Source of the DNA: Kitasatospora mediocidica KCTC 9733
Lineage (GTDB): Bacteria > Actinomycetota > Actinomycetes > Streptomycetales > Streptomycetaceae
Assembly: GCF_000744225.1 (NCBI RefSeq)
Contig: NZ_JQLN01000007.1
Location: 62,001 to 126,000 of the forward strand
Length of the DNA stretch: 64,000 nt
Reading direction: 5' to 3'
Part shown: positions 42,248 through 57,047 of the stretch, in pieces
Numbering within the stretch: position 1 is the stretch's first letter
Layout of the letters: the number at the start of each line of letters is the position of its first letter
The notes under the pieces: generated by a model
Database searches by the model: none
Seen by the model: only the letters and a program-made list of their open reading frames with translations
Told to the model about the DNA's origin: nothing
Position numbers and translations under genes: made by a program

Positions 42248-43321
42248 ATGAACAGACCACGCATCGTGGCCTTCCTGTCGGCTCTGCTCCTCACGACCGG
42301 GCTGGCCGTGTTCCTGCCGGCCTCCTCCTCCACGGCGGCGACGCCCTGCGCTGCGGCGTGGAGCTCGTCGACGGTCTACGTCAACGGCAACAGCAGCTCG
42401 TACAACTCCCACAACTGGCAGGCGAAGTGGTGGACCCAGGGCGACACCCCCGGTGGCAGTGCCGGCGTCTGGGCCGACCAGGGCACCTGTGACGCGGGCG
42501 GCGGCGGCGGAACCACCGGCGGCGGCAGCGGCTGCTCGTACCCCGCGTGGGTGGCCGGACAGGCGTACACGACCGGCGCGATCGTGCAGTACGGCCCGAA
42601 CGGTCAGTACTACATCGCCACCCACGACAACCCGGGGTACGACCCGACCATCAGCACCTGGTACTGGTCGCCCTACGCCTGCTCGGGCTCGGGCGGCTCC
42701 GGCGGCACGGGCGGATTCGTGGTCAGCGAGGCCCAGTTCAACCAGATGTTCCCGAACCGGAACGGCTTCTACACCTACAGCGGCCTGGTCGCCGCGCTGA
42801 GCGCCTACCCGGGCTTCGCGACCACCGGAAGCGCCACGGTGCAGAAGCAGGAGGCGGCCGCCTTCCTGGCCAACGTCGACCACGAGACCGGCGGGCTGGT
42901 CTACGTCACCGAGATCGACAAGTCCGGGAACTACTGCGCGAGTGAGCCCTACGGCTGCCCGGCCGGCACCTACGCCTACTACGGGCGCGGACCGATCCAG
43001 CTGAGCTGGAACTTCAACTACAAGGCGGCCGGTGACGCGCTGGGCGTGGACCTGCTCGACAATCCCGGCCTGGTCGAGACGGATGCGGCCACCGCCTGGA
43101 AGACGGGCCTCTGGTACTGGGACACCCAGACCGGCCCGGGCACGATGACCGCGCACGACGCCATGGTCAACAGCGCGGGCTTCGGGCAGACCATCCGTTC
43201 CATCAACGGCAGCATCGAGTGCAACGGCGGCAACACCGCCGAGATGCAGGACCGGGTCAACGACTACCAGGCCTTCACCTCGATCCTCGGCGTCCCGGCA
43301 GGCTCCAACCTCACCTGCTGA
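42248..43321 (+). CDS. GH19 chitinase with two chitin-binding modules
   Basis: A 357-residue secreted enzyme that hydrolyses chitin. The signal peptide IVAFLSALLLTTGLAVFLPA ends near residue 31. Two aromatic-rich chitin-binding modules (CBM5/12-like) follow: one with NSHNWQAKWWTQGDTPG and one with YPAWVAGQAYTTGAIVQYG, joined by Gly/Ser/Thr-rich linkers. The GH19 domain (about 155-357) has the catalytic Glu in NVDHETGGL and the signature YYGRGPIQLSWNFNY. ATG 42248 has AAGGAG 7 bases upstream. A dre site upstream predicts DasR control, and a strong hairpin ends the transcript. Confidence 0.94.
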   Translation: MNRPRIVAFLSALLLTTGLAVFLPASSSTAATPCAAAWSSSTVYVNGNSSSYNSHNWQAKWWTQGDTPGGSAGVWADQGTCDAGGGGGTTGGGSGCSYPAWVAGQAYTTGAIVQYGPNGQYYIATHDNPGYDPTISTWYWSPYACSGSGGSGGTGGFVVSEAQFNQMFPNRNGFYTYSGLVAALSAYPGFATTGSATVQKQEAAAFLANVDHETGGLVYVTEIDKSGNYCASEPYGCPAGTYAYYGRGPIQLSWNFNYKAAGDALGVDLLDNPGLVETDAATAWKTGLWYWDTQTGPGTMTAHDAMVNSAGFGQTIRSINGSIECNGGNTAEMQDRVNDYQAFTSILGVPAGSNLTC

Positions 43322-43336
43322 CCCACCGCCCCCACA

Positions 43337-43372
43337 CCGCCGCCCCTGCCCGCTTGCCGGCAGGGGCGGCGG
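43337..43372. terminator. Bidirectional terminator between chitinase and YbdK-like gene
   Basis: A 14-bp perfect stem (ccgccgcccctgcc/ggcaggggcggcgg) with an 8-base loop. It lies 16 bases after the chitinase stop and 26 bases from the end of the convergent gene. Confidence 0.75.
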
Positions 43373-43397
43373 ACACGCGTGACGAAACCGGACGGGC

Positions 43398-44552
43398 TCA
43401 GGACGCCGCGCTCTCCGCAGCGATCATCGTGATCAGGCCGGCGCGTCCCTGTTCCGCCAGGTACCGGCGCTGCCGCCCGGCGCCGTTTCCCTCGGCCAGC
43501 AGGCGGTGGACCAGCGGCGCCACGGCCCGGGTGTCCCCCATTTCGTCCAGGACCGGGCCGAGGTGGTCCAGCATCCCGCGGACGATCTCGGCCGCCGGCC
43601 GGGCCAGTCCGCTCGCCGGGTCGTGCAGGGTGCCGTCCAGGCCGTACCGGGCGGCGTGCCAGGCGGCGCCTTCGAGGCTCTCCGGCGTCCGCGGATCCGA
43701 CCGGCGCCCGGCGGCGGCATCCCGCGTCGCACTGGCGACCAGCGCCCGTACGAGTCCGGCCAGCATCACCGCCTCGTCCGCGCGCAGTTGCACATCCATC
43801 GCGCGCACTTCCACGGTCGGGAACTTGGCCGACAGCCTGGCCTGCCAGTACAGCTGCCCGCGGTCGCGGATCAGCTCCGCCGCGAGCAGGTGGTCGATCC
43901 GGCTCTCGTAGTCCGCCGCGTCCGCGAAGTGGGGTGGGATCCCGCTGATCGGCCAGCGTCCGAAGACGATCGTGCGCCAGCTCGCGTAGCCGGTGTCGGA
44001 GCCGTACCAGATCGGCGAGTTGGCCGACAGCGCGGTCAGCACCGGCAGCCAGGGCCGAAGACGGTTGAGCACCTCCACCCCGGTCCGCGGATCCGGGACG
44101 GCGACGTGCACGTGCATGCCGTTGATCATCGCCTCGTCGGCCAGCCGCGACACGACCTTCCTGATCGAGTGGTAGCGCGGCGCATCGACGATCAACGGCG
44201 GTGCGGCGGGCGCGTACGGGGCGGTGCCGCAGGCGGCCAGCCGGCAGCCCTCGGCCTCCGCGGCGGATGCCAGGGCGTGGCGCAGCCGCAGCAGATGGCC
44301 GCCGACCTCCTCCAGGTCGTGGCAGACCGGGGTGGCGACCTCCACCTGTGCCTGCAGCAGTTCGTTCTGCAACTCTTCGTGGTCGATCGCGGGGTGCAGC
44401 CCGGCGAGTTCGCGCACCGCGTCGACCCTGGGCAGTGGCAGGCCGCTCTCCGGATCGAGCAGCAGGTACTCCTCCTCGACCCCGACCGTCGGACGGTCAC
44501 CCGGGCTCGGGGAGGGCCGGTCCACGCCTGCTCTGCCGGTTCCTGCGTCCAT
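43398..44552 (-). CDS. Carboxylate-amine ligase, YbdK/GCS2 family
   Basis: A 384-residue member of glutamate-cysteine ligase family 2. The N-terminus has TVGVEEEYLLLDPESGLPL, and the ATP-grasp-like region shows NGMHVHVAVPDP, GYASWRTIVFGRWP and PTVEVRAMDVQLRADEAVML. YbdK-type proteins have weak glutamate-cysteine ligase activity; actinomycetes make mycothiol, so the true substrate is open. ATG 44552 is chosen from the family start; the ribosome site is weak. The gene is convergent with the chitinase gene. Confidence 0.87.
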   Translation of the reverse strand: MDAGTGRAGVDRPSPSPGDRPTVGVEEEYLLLDPESGLPLPRVDAVRELAGLHPAIDHEELQNELLQAQVEVATPVCHDLEEVGGHLLRLRHALASAAEAEGCRLAACGTAPYAPAAPPLIVDAPRYHSIRKVVSRLADEAMINGMHVHVAVPDPRTGVEVLNRLRPWLPVLTALSANSPIWYGSDTGYASWRTIVFGRWPISGIPPHFADAADYESRIDHLLAAELIRDRGQLYWQARLSAKFPTVEVRAMDVQLRADEAVMLAGLVRALVASATRDAAAGRRSDPRTPESLEGAAWHAARYGLDGTLHDPASGLARPAAEIVRGMLDHLGPVLDEMGDTRAVAPLVHRLLAEGNGAGRQRRYLAEQGRAGLITMIAAESAAS

Positions 44553-44711
44553 GGTTCCGGGGTACCACGTCCGCCCGGTCAGCACATCCGGGGGTGCCAC
44601 ACCGCGCTGCCTTCGGCAACGGCTGGACAAAGCACTGCGGGGCCCGAACGCGCCGACAGCTTCCGCTGGTGCGCGCCGGGCCCCGGCGATCCGACTCCTG
44701 GAGAGTGCGGA

Positions 44712-45101
44712 TCAGTAGTTGTGGTGGACCTGCCAGTAGGCCCAGGCCTGGTTCGGGCTGCCGTAGCGGGAGTTCATGTAGTCGTACGTCCACTTGATCT
44801 GGGTGGCGGCGTTGGTCTGCCAGTCGGCGCCGGCGCTGGCCATCTTGTTGCCCGGCAGGGCCTGGCCCAGGCCGTAGGCGCCCGAGGACGGGTTGGTCGC
44901 GGTGACGTTCCAGCCGCTCTCGTGGGAGACGATCTGGTCGAACGAGGCCAGCTGGTTCGCGGGCACGATGCCGGCGGCGATGGACTGCGGGGTGTCGGCG
45001 AAGGCCGCGGTCGGGGCGACCGCGGCGCCCAGCGCGGCGATGCCGGCGGCGGTGACGAGCAGGGTGGCGGACTTGCGCATGCGGGTGGTGATCACGGGCA
45101 T
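44712..45101 (-). CDS. Small secreted transglycosylase-like protein
   Basis: A protein of about 129 residues. The signal peptide SATLLVTAAGIAALGAAVAP ends at AFA-D. The mature part, FDQIVSHESGWNVTATNPSS followed by GAYGLGQALPGNKM, is the lysozyme-like transglycosylase fold with the catalytic Glu in SHESGW. The end NQAWAYWQVHHNY is typical of these short Streptomyces cell-wall enzymes. ATG 45101 has GAGGA upstream; in-frame ATGs at 45119 and 45122 are alternatives. It should cleave peptidoglycan outside the cell. Confidence 0.88.
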   Translation of the reverse strand: MPVITTRMRKSATLLVTAAGIAALGAAVAPTAAFADTPQSIAAGIVPANQLASFDQIVSHESGWNVTATNPSSGAYGLGQALPGNKMASAGADWQTNAATQIKWTYDYMNSRYGSPNQAWAYWQVHHNY

Positions 45102-45670
45102 GTGGGAGTACGTCCTCATCATTCGGGGTGCCGGTCCCCACGGTGTCCCGCGGGCCGATGGGCCCAGGCGGTCGGGGTGTGGCACGGAGGCGACCTCGCG
45201 TCTGACGCGGGTGCCGAGCGGTTCTGCGGGGGTGGACCTGCCACCCGCCGCATCTGGCGACTCAGCCATTGTTAGCGGGGCCCGGGGCGCGTTCCAAGAC
45301 CCCCTGATACGACGGTGCGTCGTAGCCGCAGGGGCCTCCTGCGGATGCCAGGCAGCCACCTTTGCCCGTCGCTCCGGGGCTCAAACCTCGGCCTCCGCCG
45401 CGTCTTCGATCCCGTTCACGCGCTGCTGACCTGCGGAAACACGTGAGACGCGGCCGACGCCATGATCACGTCGGCCGCGCGGGAGACGTACGCGGCTCCA
45501 AACCTGCCGGGCCGGAATTTCGATCCACTAACCACCGTCGTAGACACATCCGGCGAGTGAGCACCGTCACGAGCCGGCGGCCTCCGATGTCCGTTTATGA
45601 GGGATTTGGGATGGTTTGATGTGCGGATTCGGCCGCACTCAGAGTGTGGATGTGGATGTGGATGGGTCGG
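45102..45670. other. Intergenic region between transglycosylase and hydrolase genes
   Basis: 569 bases without a credible gene. The part near 45102-45300 is the leader of the transglycosylase gene; it is long, but I could not fit a ydaO (c-di-AMP) riboswitch to it. At 45449-45479 an 11-bp perfect stem (cgcggccgacg/cgtcggccgcg) with a 9-base loop may end the hydrolase transcript. At 45647-45664 there are three gatgtg repeats. Confidence 0.45.
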
Positions 45671-46873
45671 TCAGGTGGTGGGAAGGGTGGTGTCCAGCCA
45701 GTCGAAGGTGACCTGCTGGAAGCGGGACATGGCACCCACGTGGCAGTGCTCTCCGGCACCTTCGGCCTCGGGCAGGGTGATCAGGGTGTGCGGGCAGGTC
45801 AGGGCGGCCGCGACGCGCTGGGGCTCCCCGTGGAAGAACTGGTCGTTCTCGGCGTCCAGGATCAGGGTGGGGCAGTCGATGAACCGGGCGACGCCGTCGA
45901 GGGTGTAGTCGGCGGTGCGGCGGATGTAATCGGCGACCGAGGTGGCGCCGAAGGTCCACACCCCATTGCGCAGGGCCCAGCGGGCCTGGGTGCTGCCCGC
46001 CATGAGCAGGCCGGCCACGGGGTTGGCGAGGTCGTCGCGCCCGGCCTCGACCCAGTCGCGCAGGAAGGGGGGCATGATCCGGACGTTGGCGTCGTGGTAG
46101 TCGTAGAGGCCGTCGTCCAGGACGAGGGCGGCCAGGCGGTGCTCGAAGGCGGCGGCGCGGGCGATGAGGAAGCCGCCGAGGCTGTAGCCCATCAGGACCA
46201 GCCGGTCGGCGTCGATCTCGTCGCGGGTGAGGGCGTAGTCGACCACCGGGGTGACCACGGCCTCCCAGTCGGGGCGGAAGACCAACTGCTGCTCGCGCAG
46301 CGCCGCGCCCTGGCCGGGGCCGTCGTAGGCGAGCACGTTGTAGCCGCGGCGCAGCGCGGCCGCCGCGACGACGAAGTAGGACTCCTCCAGCGTGGAGTCG
46401 AAGCCGCTGGTGAAGATGACGGTGGGGCGGGGGGCGCCGGAGTCGTCGACGAGGAAGAGGTACCCGGGCAGGCTGGTGGACTCGTAGGGGATGCGCACCG
46501 CCTCGACGGGGGTGTCCATCAGGGCCGCGGCGGCGGCGAAGGTCTCGCGGGAGAGCGTGGAGAGGAGCTTGACCTCGGGGTCGTTGGCCGGGTCGTCGCG
46601 GCGGTAGAACTCGGCGGTGCGGTAGTAGTTCGAGGCACGCAGCAGGGCCTCACGGGCGCTGACCCGGTGCCCGGCCGCCTGGGCGCGGTCGGCCATGGCG
46701 TGGACGCGCTGCGCGGTGTTCTTCCACTCGCGCAGCCATGCCTCCTCGTCACCGTCGGTGATGTTGCGGGCGGTGGAGACGATTTCGCCCAGGTCGGCGC
46801 CGCCGTCGTTGGCGAACCCGGCCGCGCGCAGCGTCTCGAAGGAGAACGACTCGTCTTCGAACAGGAACTTCAT
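45671..46873 (-). CDS. Alpha/beta hydrolase of the FrsA/DHPON-hydrolase type
   Basis: A 400-residue hydrolase. An N-terminal helical cap (SAREALLRASNYYRTAEFYR) precedes the alpha/beta core. The oxyanion region is TVIFTSGFDSTLEE, the nucleophile elbow is LMGYSLGGFLIARAAAFE near residue 245, the acid is in LILDAENDQFFHG, and the His is in GAGEHCHVGAMSRF. Relatives cleave C-C or ester bonds; the substrate is unknown. ATG 46873 has GAGGAG 6 bases upstream. A divergent TetR gene and a duplicated operator point to induction by a small molecule. Confidence 0.87.
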   Translation of the reverse strand: MKFLFEDESFSFETLRAAGFANDGGADLGEIVSTARNITDGDEEAWLREWKNTAQRVHAMADRAQAAGHRVSAREALLRASNYYRTAEFYRRDDPANDPEVKLLSTLSRETFAAAAALMDTPVEAVRIPYESTSLPGYLFLVDDSGAPRPTVIFTSGFDSTLEESYFVVAAAALRRGYNVLAYDGPGQGAALREQQLVFRPDWEAVVTPVVDYALTRDEIDADRLVLMGYSLGGFLIARAAAFEHRLAALVLDDGLYDYHDANVRIMPPFLRDWVEAGRDDLANPVAGLLMAGSTQARWALRNGVWTFGATSVADYIRRTADYTLDGVARFIDCPTLILDAENDQFFHGEPQRVAAALTCPHTLITLPEAEGAGEHCHVGAMSRFQQVTFDWLDTTLPTT

Positions 46874-46894
46874 GGCGCACTCCTCGACTTCTGT

Positions 46895-46971
46895 CGAGAC
46901 GGAACGGTTGCGTCTCGGCTACGAGGGAGACGTTAGCGCCCGTGTAGTCGAGACGCAACCGTTCCGTCTCG
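46895..46971. promoter_or_regulatory. Duplicated inverted operator between hydrolase and TetR genes
   Basis: A 23-base sequence, cgagacggaacggttgcgtctcg-like (46895-46917), recurs as its exact reverse complement at 46949-46971. Each copy has GAGACG/CGTCTC outer arms. The two sites are 31 bases apart and cover the region from the hydrolase start to just before the TetR start. Confidence 0.75.
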
Positions 46972-46986
46972 TGATAGCTTCGGGAC

Positions 46987-47598
46987 ATGCCGAGCCAACC
47001 GTCACCCCAGCCCCCCGAACGCAGACTCCCCGGCGGACCGGTCCTCCAGGACTCGGTGACCGAGGCGATCGCGGCCGCCTTCTTCGAGGAACTGGCCCAG
47101 GTCGGCTACGCCAGACTCTCTCTGGAAGCCGTCGCCAAGCGCGCCGGAGCCGGCAAGGCCGCCATCTACCGCCGCTGGCCGTCCAAACTGGCGATGACCC
47201 TCACCCTGGTCTCGCAGGTCACGTCGAGCGCGGTCGAGATCAGCGACAGCGGCACCCTGCGCGGGGACGTCCTCGCGTTCGTCACCGACGCCGCCGCCGC
47301 GCTGCGCCACCGGCTCCCCGCCAGGATCATCCCCGACCTGCTCGCCGAGTGCGGCCGCAACCCCGAACTGGCGCAGGGCCTCCTCACCGCCGTACGCGAC
47401 CCCCGCCGGGCCAGGGCGGTCGGCCTGCTGGAACGAGCGGTCGAGCGCGGCGAGTTGCCCGCCGACGTCGACCGCGACCTCGCGCTGGACCTGCTGGTCG
47501 GCCCGCTCTACTGGCGGCTCGCCGTCGTGCACGCGCCGACCGCGCCCGACTACCTGGACAGGCTGACGGACAAGATCCTGGCCGCGATCGCGGCTTGA
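46987..47598 (+). CDS. TetR family transcriptional regulator
   Basis: A 203-residue repressor with a 20-residue Pro-rich lead. The HTH region is DSVTEAIAAAFFEELAQVGY and ARLSLEAVAKRAGAGKAAIY followed by RRWPSK, and the C-terminal domain is of the TetR_C type (LLVGPLYWRLAVVHAP). ATG 46987 starts 16 bases after the right operator copy, so autoregulation is very likely. It is divergent from the alpha/beta hydrolase gene. Confidence 0.9.
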   Translation: MPSQPSPQPPERRLPGGPVLQDSVTEAIAAAFFEELAQVGYARLSLEAVAKRAGAGKAAIYRRWPSKLAMTLTLVSQVTSSAVEISDSGTLRGDVLAFVTDAAAALRHRLPARIIPDLLAECGRNPELAQGLLTAVRDPRRARAVGLLERAVERGELPADVDRDLALDLLVGPLYWRLAVVHAPTAPDYLDRLTDKILAAIAA

Positions 47599-47670
47599 GG
47601 CTCGGCTGCCCACGAAGGCCACGAAGGTCACGAAGGCGTGGAGTTGGGTCGAGGTCAGGCGTCGAGGTCG

Positions 47671-47712
47671 GGCGTCAGGCGTCAGGCGTCAGGCGTCAGG
47701 CGTCAGGCGTCA
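47671..47712. repeat. Tandem repeat, six copies of ggcgtca
   Basis: Six perfect 7-base units, preceded by two degenerate ones. The array straddles the stop codon of the TPR gene (47703-47705) and the gap to the convergent TetR gene. Confidence 0.9.
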
Positions 47713-49073
47713 GGGCGACTCTCCAGGAAGTCGCGCAGGGCCCGGGTCACGGGGTGCCGTTTGCCGTTCACGCGGATGCTGTGGGCGAGCATCCGGGAGA
47801 TGACCCGGGCCAGTCCGTCGTTGTCCCCGGCCGCCATGTAGCCGTGCGCAAGGCTGTTGCAGCTGACCAGCGTGTCGGGGTGGTCAGGTCCGAGGATGCG
47901 GTCACGGTCGGCGAGGGCGCGGACGAAGTGCGGGATCGCTCGCGAGACCTGGCCGGCCAACTGGAGTGCGCCACCGAGGTTGTTGCGAGCGTTCGGCGTC
48001 CGGGGGTGATCGGGCCCCAGGGCGCGTTCGGTGTCGGCCAGGTTCTGTTCCAGCAGGCGGATCGCCCGCTCCGGATCCCCGGCCTCCTGGTAGGCGAAGG
48101 CCAGGTTGTTGCGGCTGGTCAGCGTGTCGGGATGGTCGCGGCCGAGCACGCGTTCGTGGTCGGCCAGGGTTCGCTCCGAGTGCAGGAGCGCCCCCGAGAC
48201 GTGCCCGGCGTTCTGGTAGCAGACGGCCAGGTTGTCGCGGGTGGCCAGGGTGTGGGGGTGGTCGGGGCCGAGGAGGCGTTCGTGGTCGGCGACCGCCTGC
48301 TCAAGGAGCACGATGGCCCGCCCCGGCTCGTCGGCGGCCTGGTAGAAGCCGGCGAGGTTGTTGCGGCTGGTCAGGGTGAGGGGGTCGTCGGCCCCCAGGA
48401 CGCGTTCGCGGTCGGCCAGGACCGCTTCGCTCAGGGAGATCGCCTGCCGGAGGTCTCCGGCCGCGTGGTAGGCGTGGGAGAGGTTGTTGCGGCAGATCAG
48501 CGTCCCGGGGTCGTCGTCGCCCAGCACGCGGATGCTCCCTGCGACAGCAAGCTCCATCAGGGGGATCGCCCGGTCCGCGTCGCCGACGGACAGGCATGCC
48601 TGGCCGAGATTGTCGAGGACGGCGAGGGTGGTCGGATGGTCCGCGCCCAGGGTCCGGTGGCAGCAGTCCAGTGCCCGCTGGAGGTAGTCGATGCTGCGGT
48701 TCGCGGCGCCCTGATCCAGGAGGAAGAGCCCGGCGCCGGTGAACAGCATGATCGAGTCCGTGTCGTCGGCCTGCGGGTCCGAACGCATGGCCAGGGACTC
48801 GATGCGCGGCAGCAGGCTCTGCCAGGCCGGCCAGTCGGCGGGGTCCTCCGTGTCGGCCGGCATCGCCTCGAGCAGGAGCTCGGTGGCCCGGATCCGGGCG
48901 GCGCCGACCAACTCCGTTGTGCGGTGCGGGTCGTCGCCGTCAATGGTGGTCTCGAAGGTGGCCTTGCCTGGCTCGGTCTCGCGCTTGCCGACCAATTCGT
49001 TCACGACCTTCATGCTGACGGCTCCGGCGTTCTTGCCGGAGGAGGCGATGGCGTTGCTGTCACCGGCGATCAC
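47703..49073 (-). CDS. TPR-repeat protein (kinesin-light-chain-like repeats)
   Basis: A protein of about 456 residues. After a short lead (VIAGDSNAIASSGKNAGAVS) and a helical part, residues 130-440 hold seven to eight TPR_10/12 repeats of 42 residues, each with a pattern like RVLGRDHPDTLTSRNNLAFA and YQEAGDPERAIRLLEQ. Such repeats bind partner proteins, often as regulators. The sequence lacks the NB-ARC domain usually fused to them. GTG 49073 is chosen because the VIAGDSNAIA lead resembles starts of related proteins; ATG 49016 is an alternative. The 3' end lies inside a 7-base tandem repeat. Confidence 0.75.
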   Translation of the reverse strand: MIAGDSNAIASSGKNAGAVSMKVVNELVGKRETEPGKATFETTIDGDDPHRTTELVGAARIRATELLLEAMPADTEDPADWPAWQSLLPRIESLAMRSDPQADDTDSIMLFTGAGLFLLDQGAANRSIDYLQRALDCCHRTLGADHPTTLAVLDNLGQACLSVGDADRAIPLMELAVAGSIRVLGDDDPGTLICRNNLSHAYHAAGDLRQAISLSEAVLADRERVLGADDPLTLTSRNNLAGFYQAADEPGRAIVLLEQAVADHERLLGPDHPHTLATRDNLAVCYQNAGHVSGALLHSERTLADHERVLGRDHPDTLTSRNNLAFAYQEAGDPERAIRLLEQNLADTERALGPDHPRTPNARNNLGGALQLAGQVSRAIPHFVRALADRDRILGPDHPDTLVSCNSLAHGYMAAGDNDGLARVISRMLAHSIRVNGKRHPVTRALRDFLESRPDA

Positions 49074-49221
49074 GACTGGTCCGTCCCCCGGGGCGCCGGT
49101 CCCCCGCCGCGGCTGCGGCCGCCGGGTCGACTCCGCCACCGTAGGCAGGGCACTTCGTAGAGGGCCAGGACCAGCTGCCTCCCTCCTGGTAGGCCCAGCC
49201 TTCCAGCCCTGGTCAGCGCGG

Positions 49222-50145
49222 CTATCGGTCGCCCGCCGGCCGCCAGACGTCCGGGCCGGGCGCTCCGTGCGGTCCGAGGTTTCCGACCGCCTCGCAGAGC
49301 GCGTCGACCACGGCGAGCACCTCGACGCGCTGCTCGTCGGCACGCCGGACCAGCGACCAGGTCCAGTGCACCTGCGGCGACACGATCGGGCGCTGAACCA
49401 GGTCCGGCGGCAGCGGAACCGTCCCTCCCTTGGGCGAGTTGACGACCGGCCGGTCGAGGCGGCGGACATGGTCGAAGAACGCCGCGCCCATGACACCGCC
49501 GTCCGCGATGTGCTCAGCGCGGGAACCCGTGTCGCGGACCAGTTCCTCGGCATAGGCGTTCCAGGACGCCCAGGAGTTGACGTCGTCGTCCAGGAGCACC
49601 GCGGTGTCCCGGGCGCGCACGGCACCGGTGCCGCCCGCCACGGACACGGCGTGGAGCCGGTTGACGCCGACCAACCGGGCCACCAGGCCCAGCTTTTCCA
49701 GCTCCTGGTCGCGCACCCAGCACACCGCGAGGTCCAGGCTGCCGTCGGCGACCCGGGCGGCCTGGGCGTGCGAGGGCGCGACCCAGGCATCGATGTGCAC
49801 CCGGGCCACCGCGGAGGTACGCGCCGTCAGATCGGGCGGCAGCCAGGTGACGTAGCCCAGCCGGACCGGCTCCGAACCGGCCAGCCGCCCGGCCCGGCGC
49901 CGCAGGTCGTCGGCCTGCTCCAGCAGGGCGTGCACGTGCGGGAGCAGCGCGGTTCCCGCCGCGGTGAGCGCGACCGAGCGCCGGTCACGGTCGAACAGGA
50001 CCACCCCGAGGTCGCGTTCGAGCGCCTTGATCTGCTGGGACAGGGACGGGCCGGCGATCAGCAGCCGGGCGGCGGCCCGACCGAAGTTCAGTTCCGCGGC
50101 TACCGCGACGAAGTAGCGGAGTTGGCGCAGCTCCATGCCGCTCAT
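49222..50145 (-). CDS. LysR family transcriptional regulator
   Basis: A 307-residue regulator. The HTH reads MELRQLRYFVAVAAELNFGR and AAARLLIAGPSLSQQIKALE, followed by RDLGVVLFDRDRRSVALTAA. The C-terminal part is a periplasmic-binding-like ligand domain. ATG 50145 (or 50136) begins 49 bases after the end of the polyketide synthase gene on the same strand. It could belong to the same transcript and control it, but LysR regulators usually sit divergent from their targets, so the link is open. Confidence 0.88.
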   Translation of the reverse strand: MSGMELRQLRYFVAVAAELNFGRAAARLLIAGPSLSQQIKALERDLGVVLFDRDRRSVALTAAGTALLPHVHALLEQADDLRRRAGRLAGSEPVRLGYVTWLPPDLTARTSAVARVHIDAWVAPSHAQAARVADGSLDLAVCWVRDQELEKLGLVARLVGVNRLHAVSVAGGTGAVRARDTAVLLDDDVNSWASWNAYAEELVRDTGSRAEHIADGGVMGAAFFDHVRRLDRPVVNSPKGGTVPLPPDLVQRPIVSPQVHWTWSLVRRADEQRVEVLAVVDALCEAVGNLGPHGAPGPDVWRPAGDR

Positions 50146-50194
50146 GCTAAAGCCCGGCGGCGGCCCCGGCTGTCCCCGGGGCCGCCGCCGTCGC

Positions 50195-56509
<6,315 letters not shown>

Positions 56510-57047
56510 CTTGCACCTCCGTAGTCACTCACGACGCCAACTGACGCCGAGCCACCAGGGTCCCACCCTCGGTCGCCTGCGAACTCTTCACACCCCCGGC
56601 GAGCGCCGGAAACGAACTCCCGCGAGGGTCAGGTGACCTGACTTGTGATCACCCCGCCGAGACGGTCGTGGCCTCGTAGGTCGAGTCGGCAGCGCCAGCT
56701 CACAGGCGAGCTCCTCGTCCGCCGCGGCGATCGGCCGGTCGAGCAGGTGAGACGGGAGCGCGGGGTTCACGGCGAGGCCGGGCGGTGCGGGACTCACACC
56801 GCGTCATCCTGCTCCATGGACGTCGGGGGTGTCCCCGGATTTCACTCCGGCCTCGGCTCTGTCTTGGCGGAGATGATCGCTCGCATCGTCCTGGCGGGAC
56901 CTGCGGACCGGCCCCGAACGCGCGCCAGCTTCGCACCTGCCCTTCAGCACCGGTGATCCACGCGGTCACCGACCGGGCTCCCCCGGCCGGGCTGCGGCGC
57001 CCTACTCTGGAATGGCGGGGTCGACTGTCCCAGCGAGGGAGCGTGCG
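56510..57047. other. Upstream region of the polyketide synthase gene, with a gene remnant
   Basis: 538 bases between the divergent synthase and DUF427 genes. At 56588-56797 the minus strand reads NPALPSHLLDRPIAAADEEL, like the repeat proteins (leucine-rich-repeat-variant type) common in Streptomyces, but it decays after 35 residues and is probably a remnant. No promoter boxes or operators stood out. Confidence 0.4.

Noticed and set aside
45102..45360. A ydaO (c-di-AMP) riboswitch in the long leader of the transglycosylase-like gene
   Set aside because: Such leaders are common before Streptomyces cell-wall hydrolases, but I could not find the conserved GGGGAACC and GGTGAATC-like segments.
47671..47712. 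Short CRISPR-like array
   Set aside because: The units are 7 bases and directly adjacent with no spacers; it is a simple tandem repeat.
49073..49790. N-terminal extension of the TPR protein
   Set aside because: The open frame continues upstream but overlaps the LysR gene and gives low-complexity Arg/Thr/Ser sequence; the GTG at 49073 is a better start.
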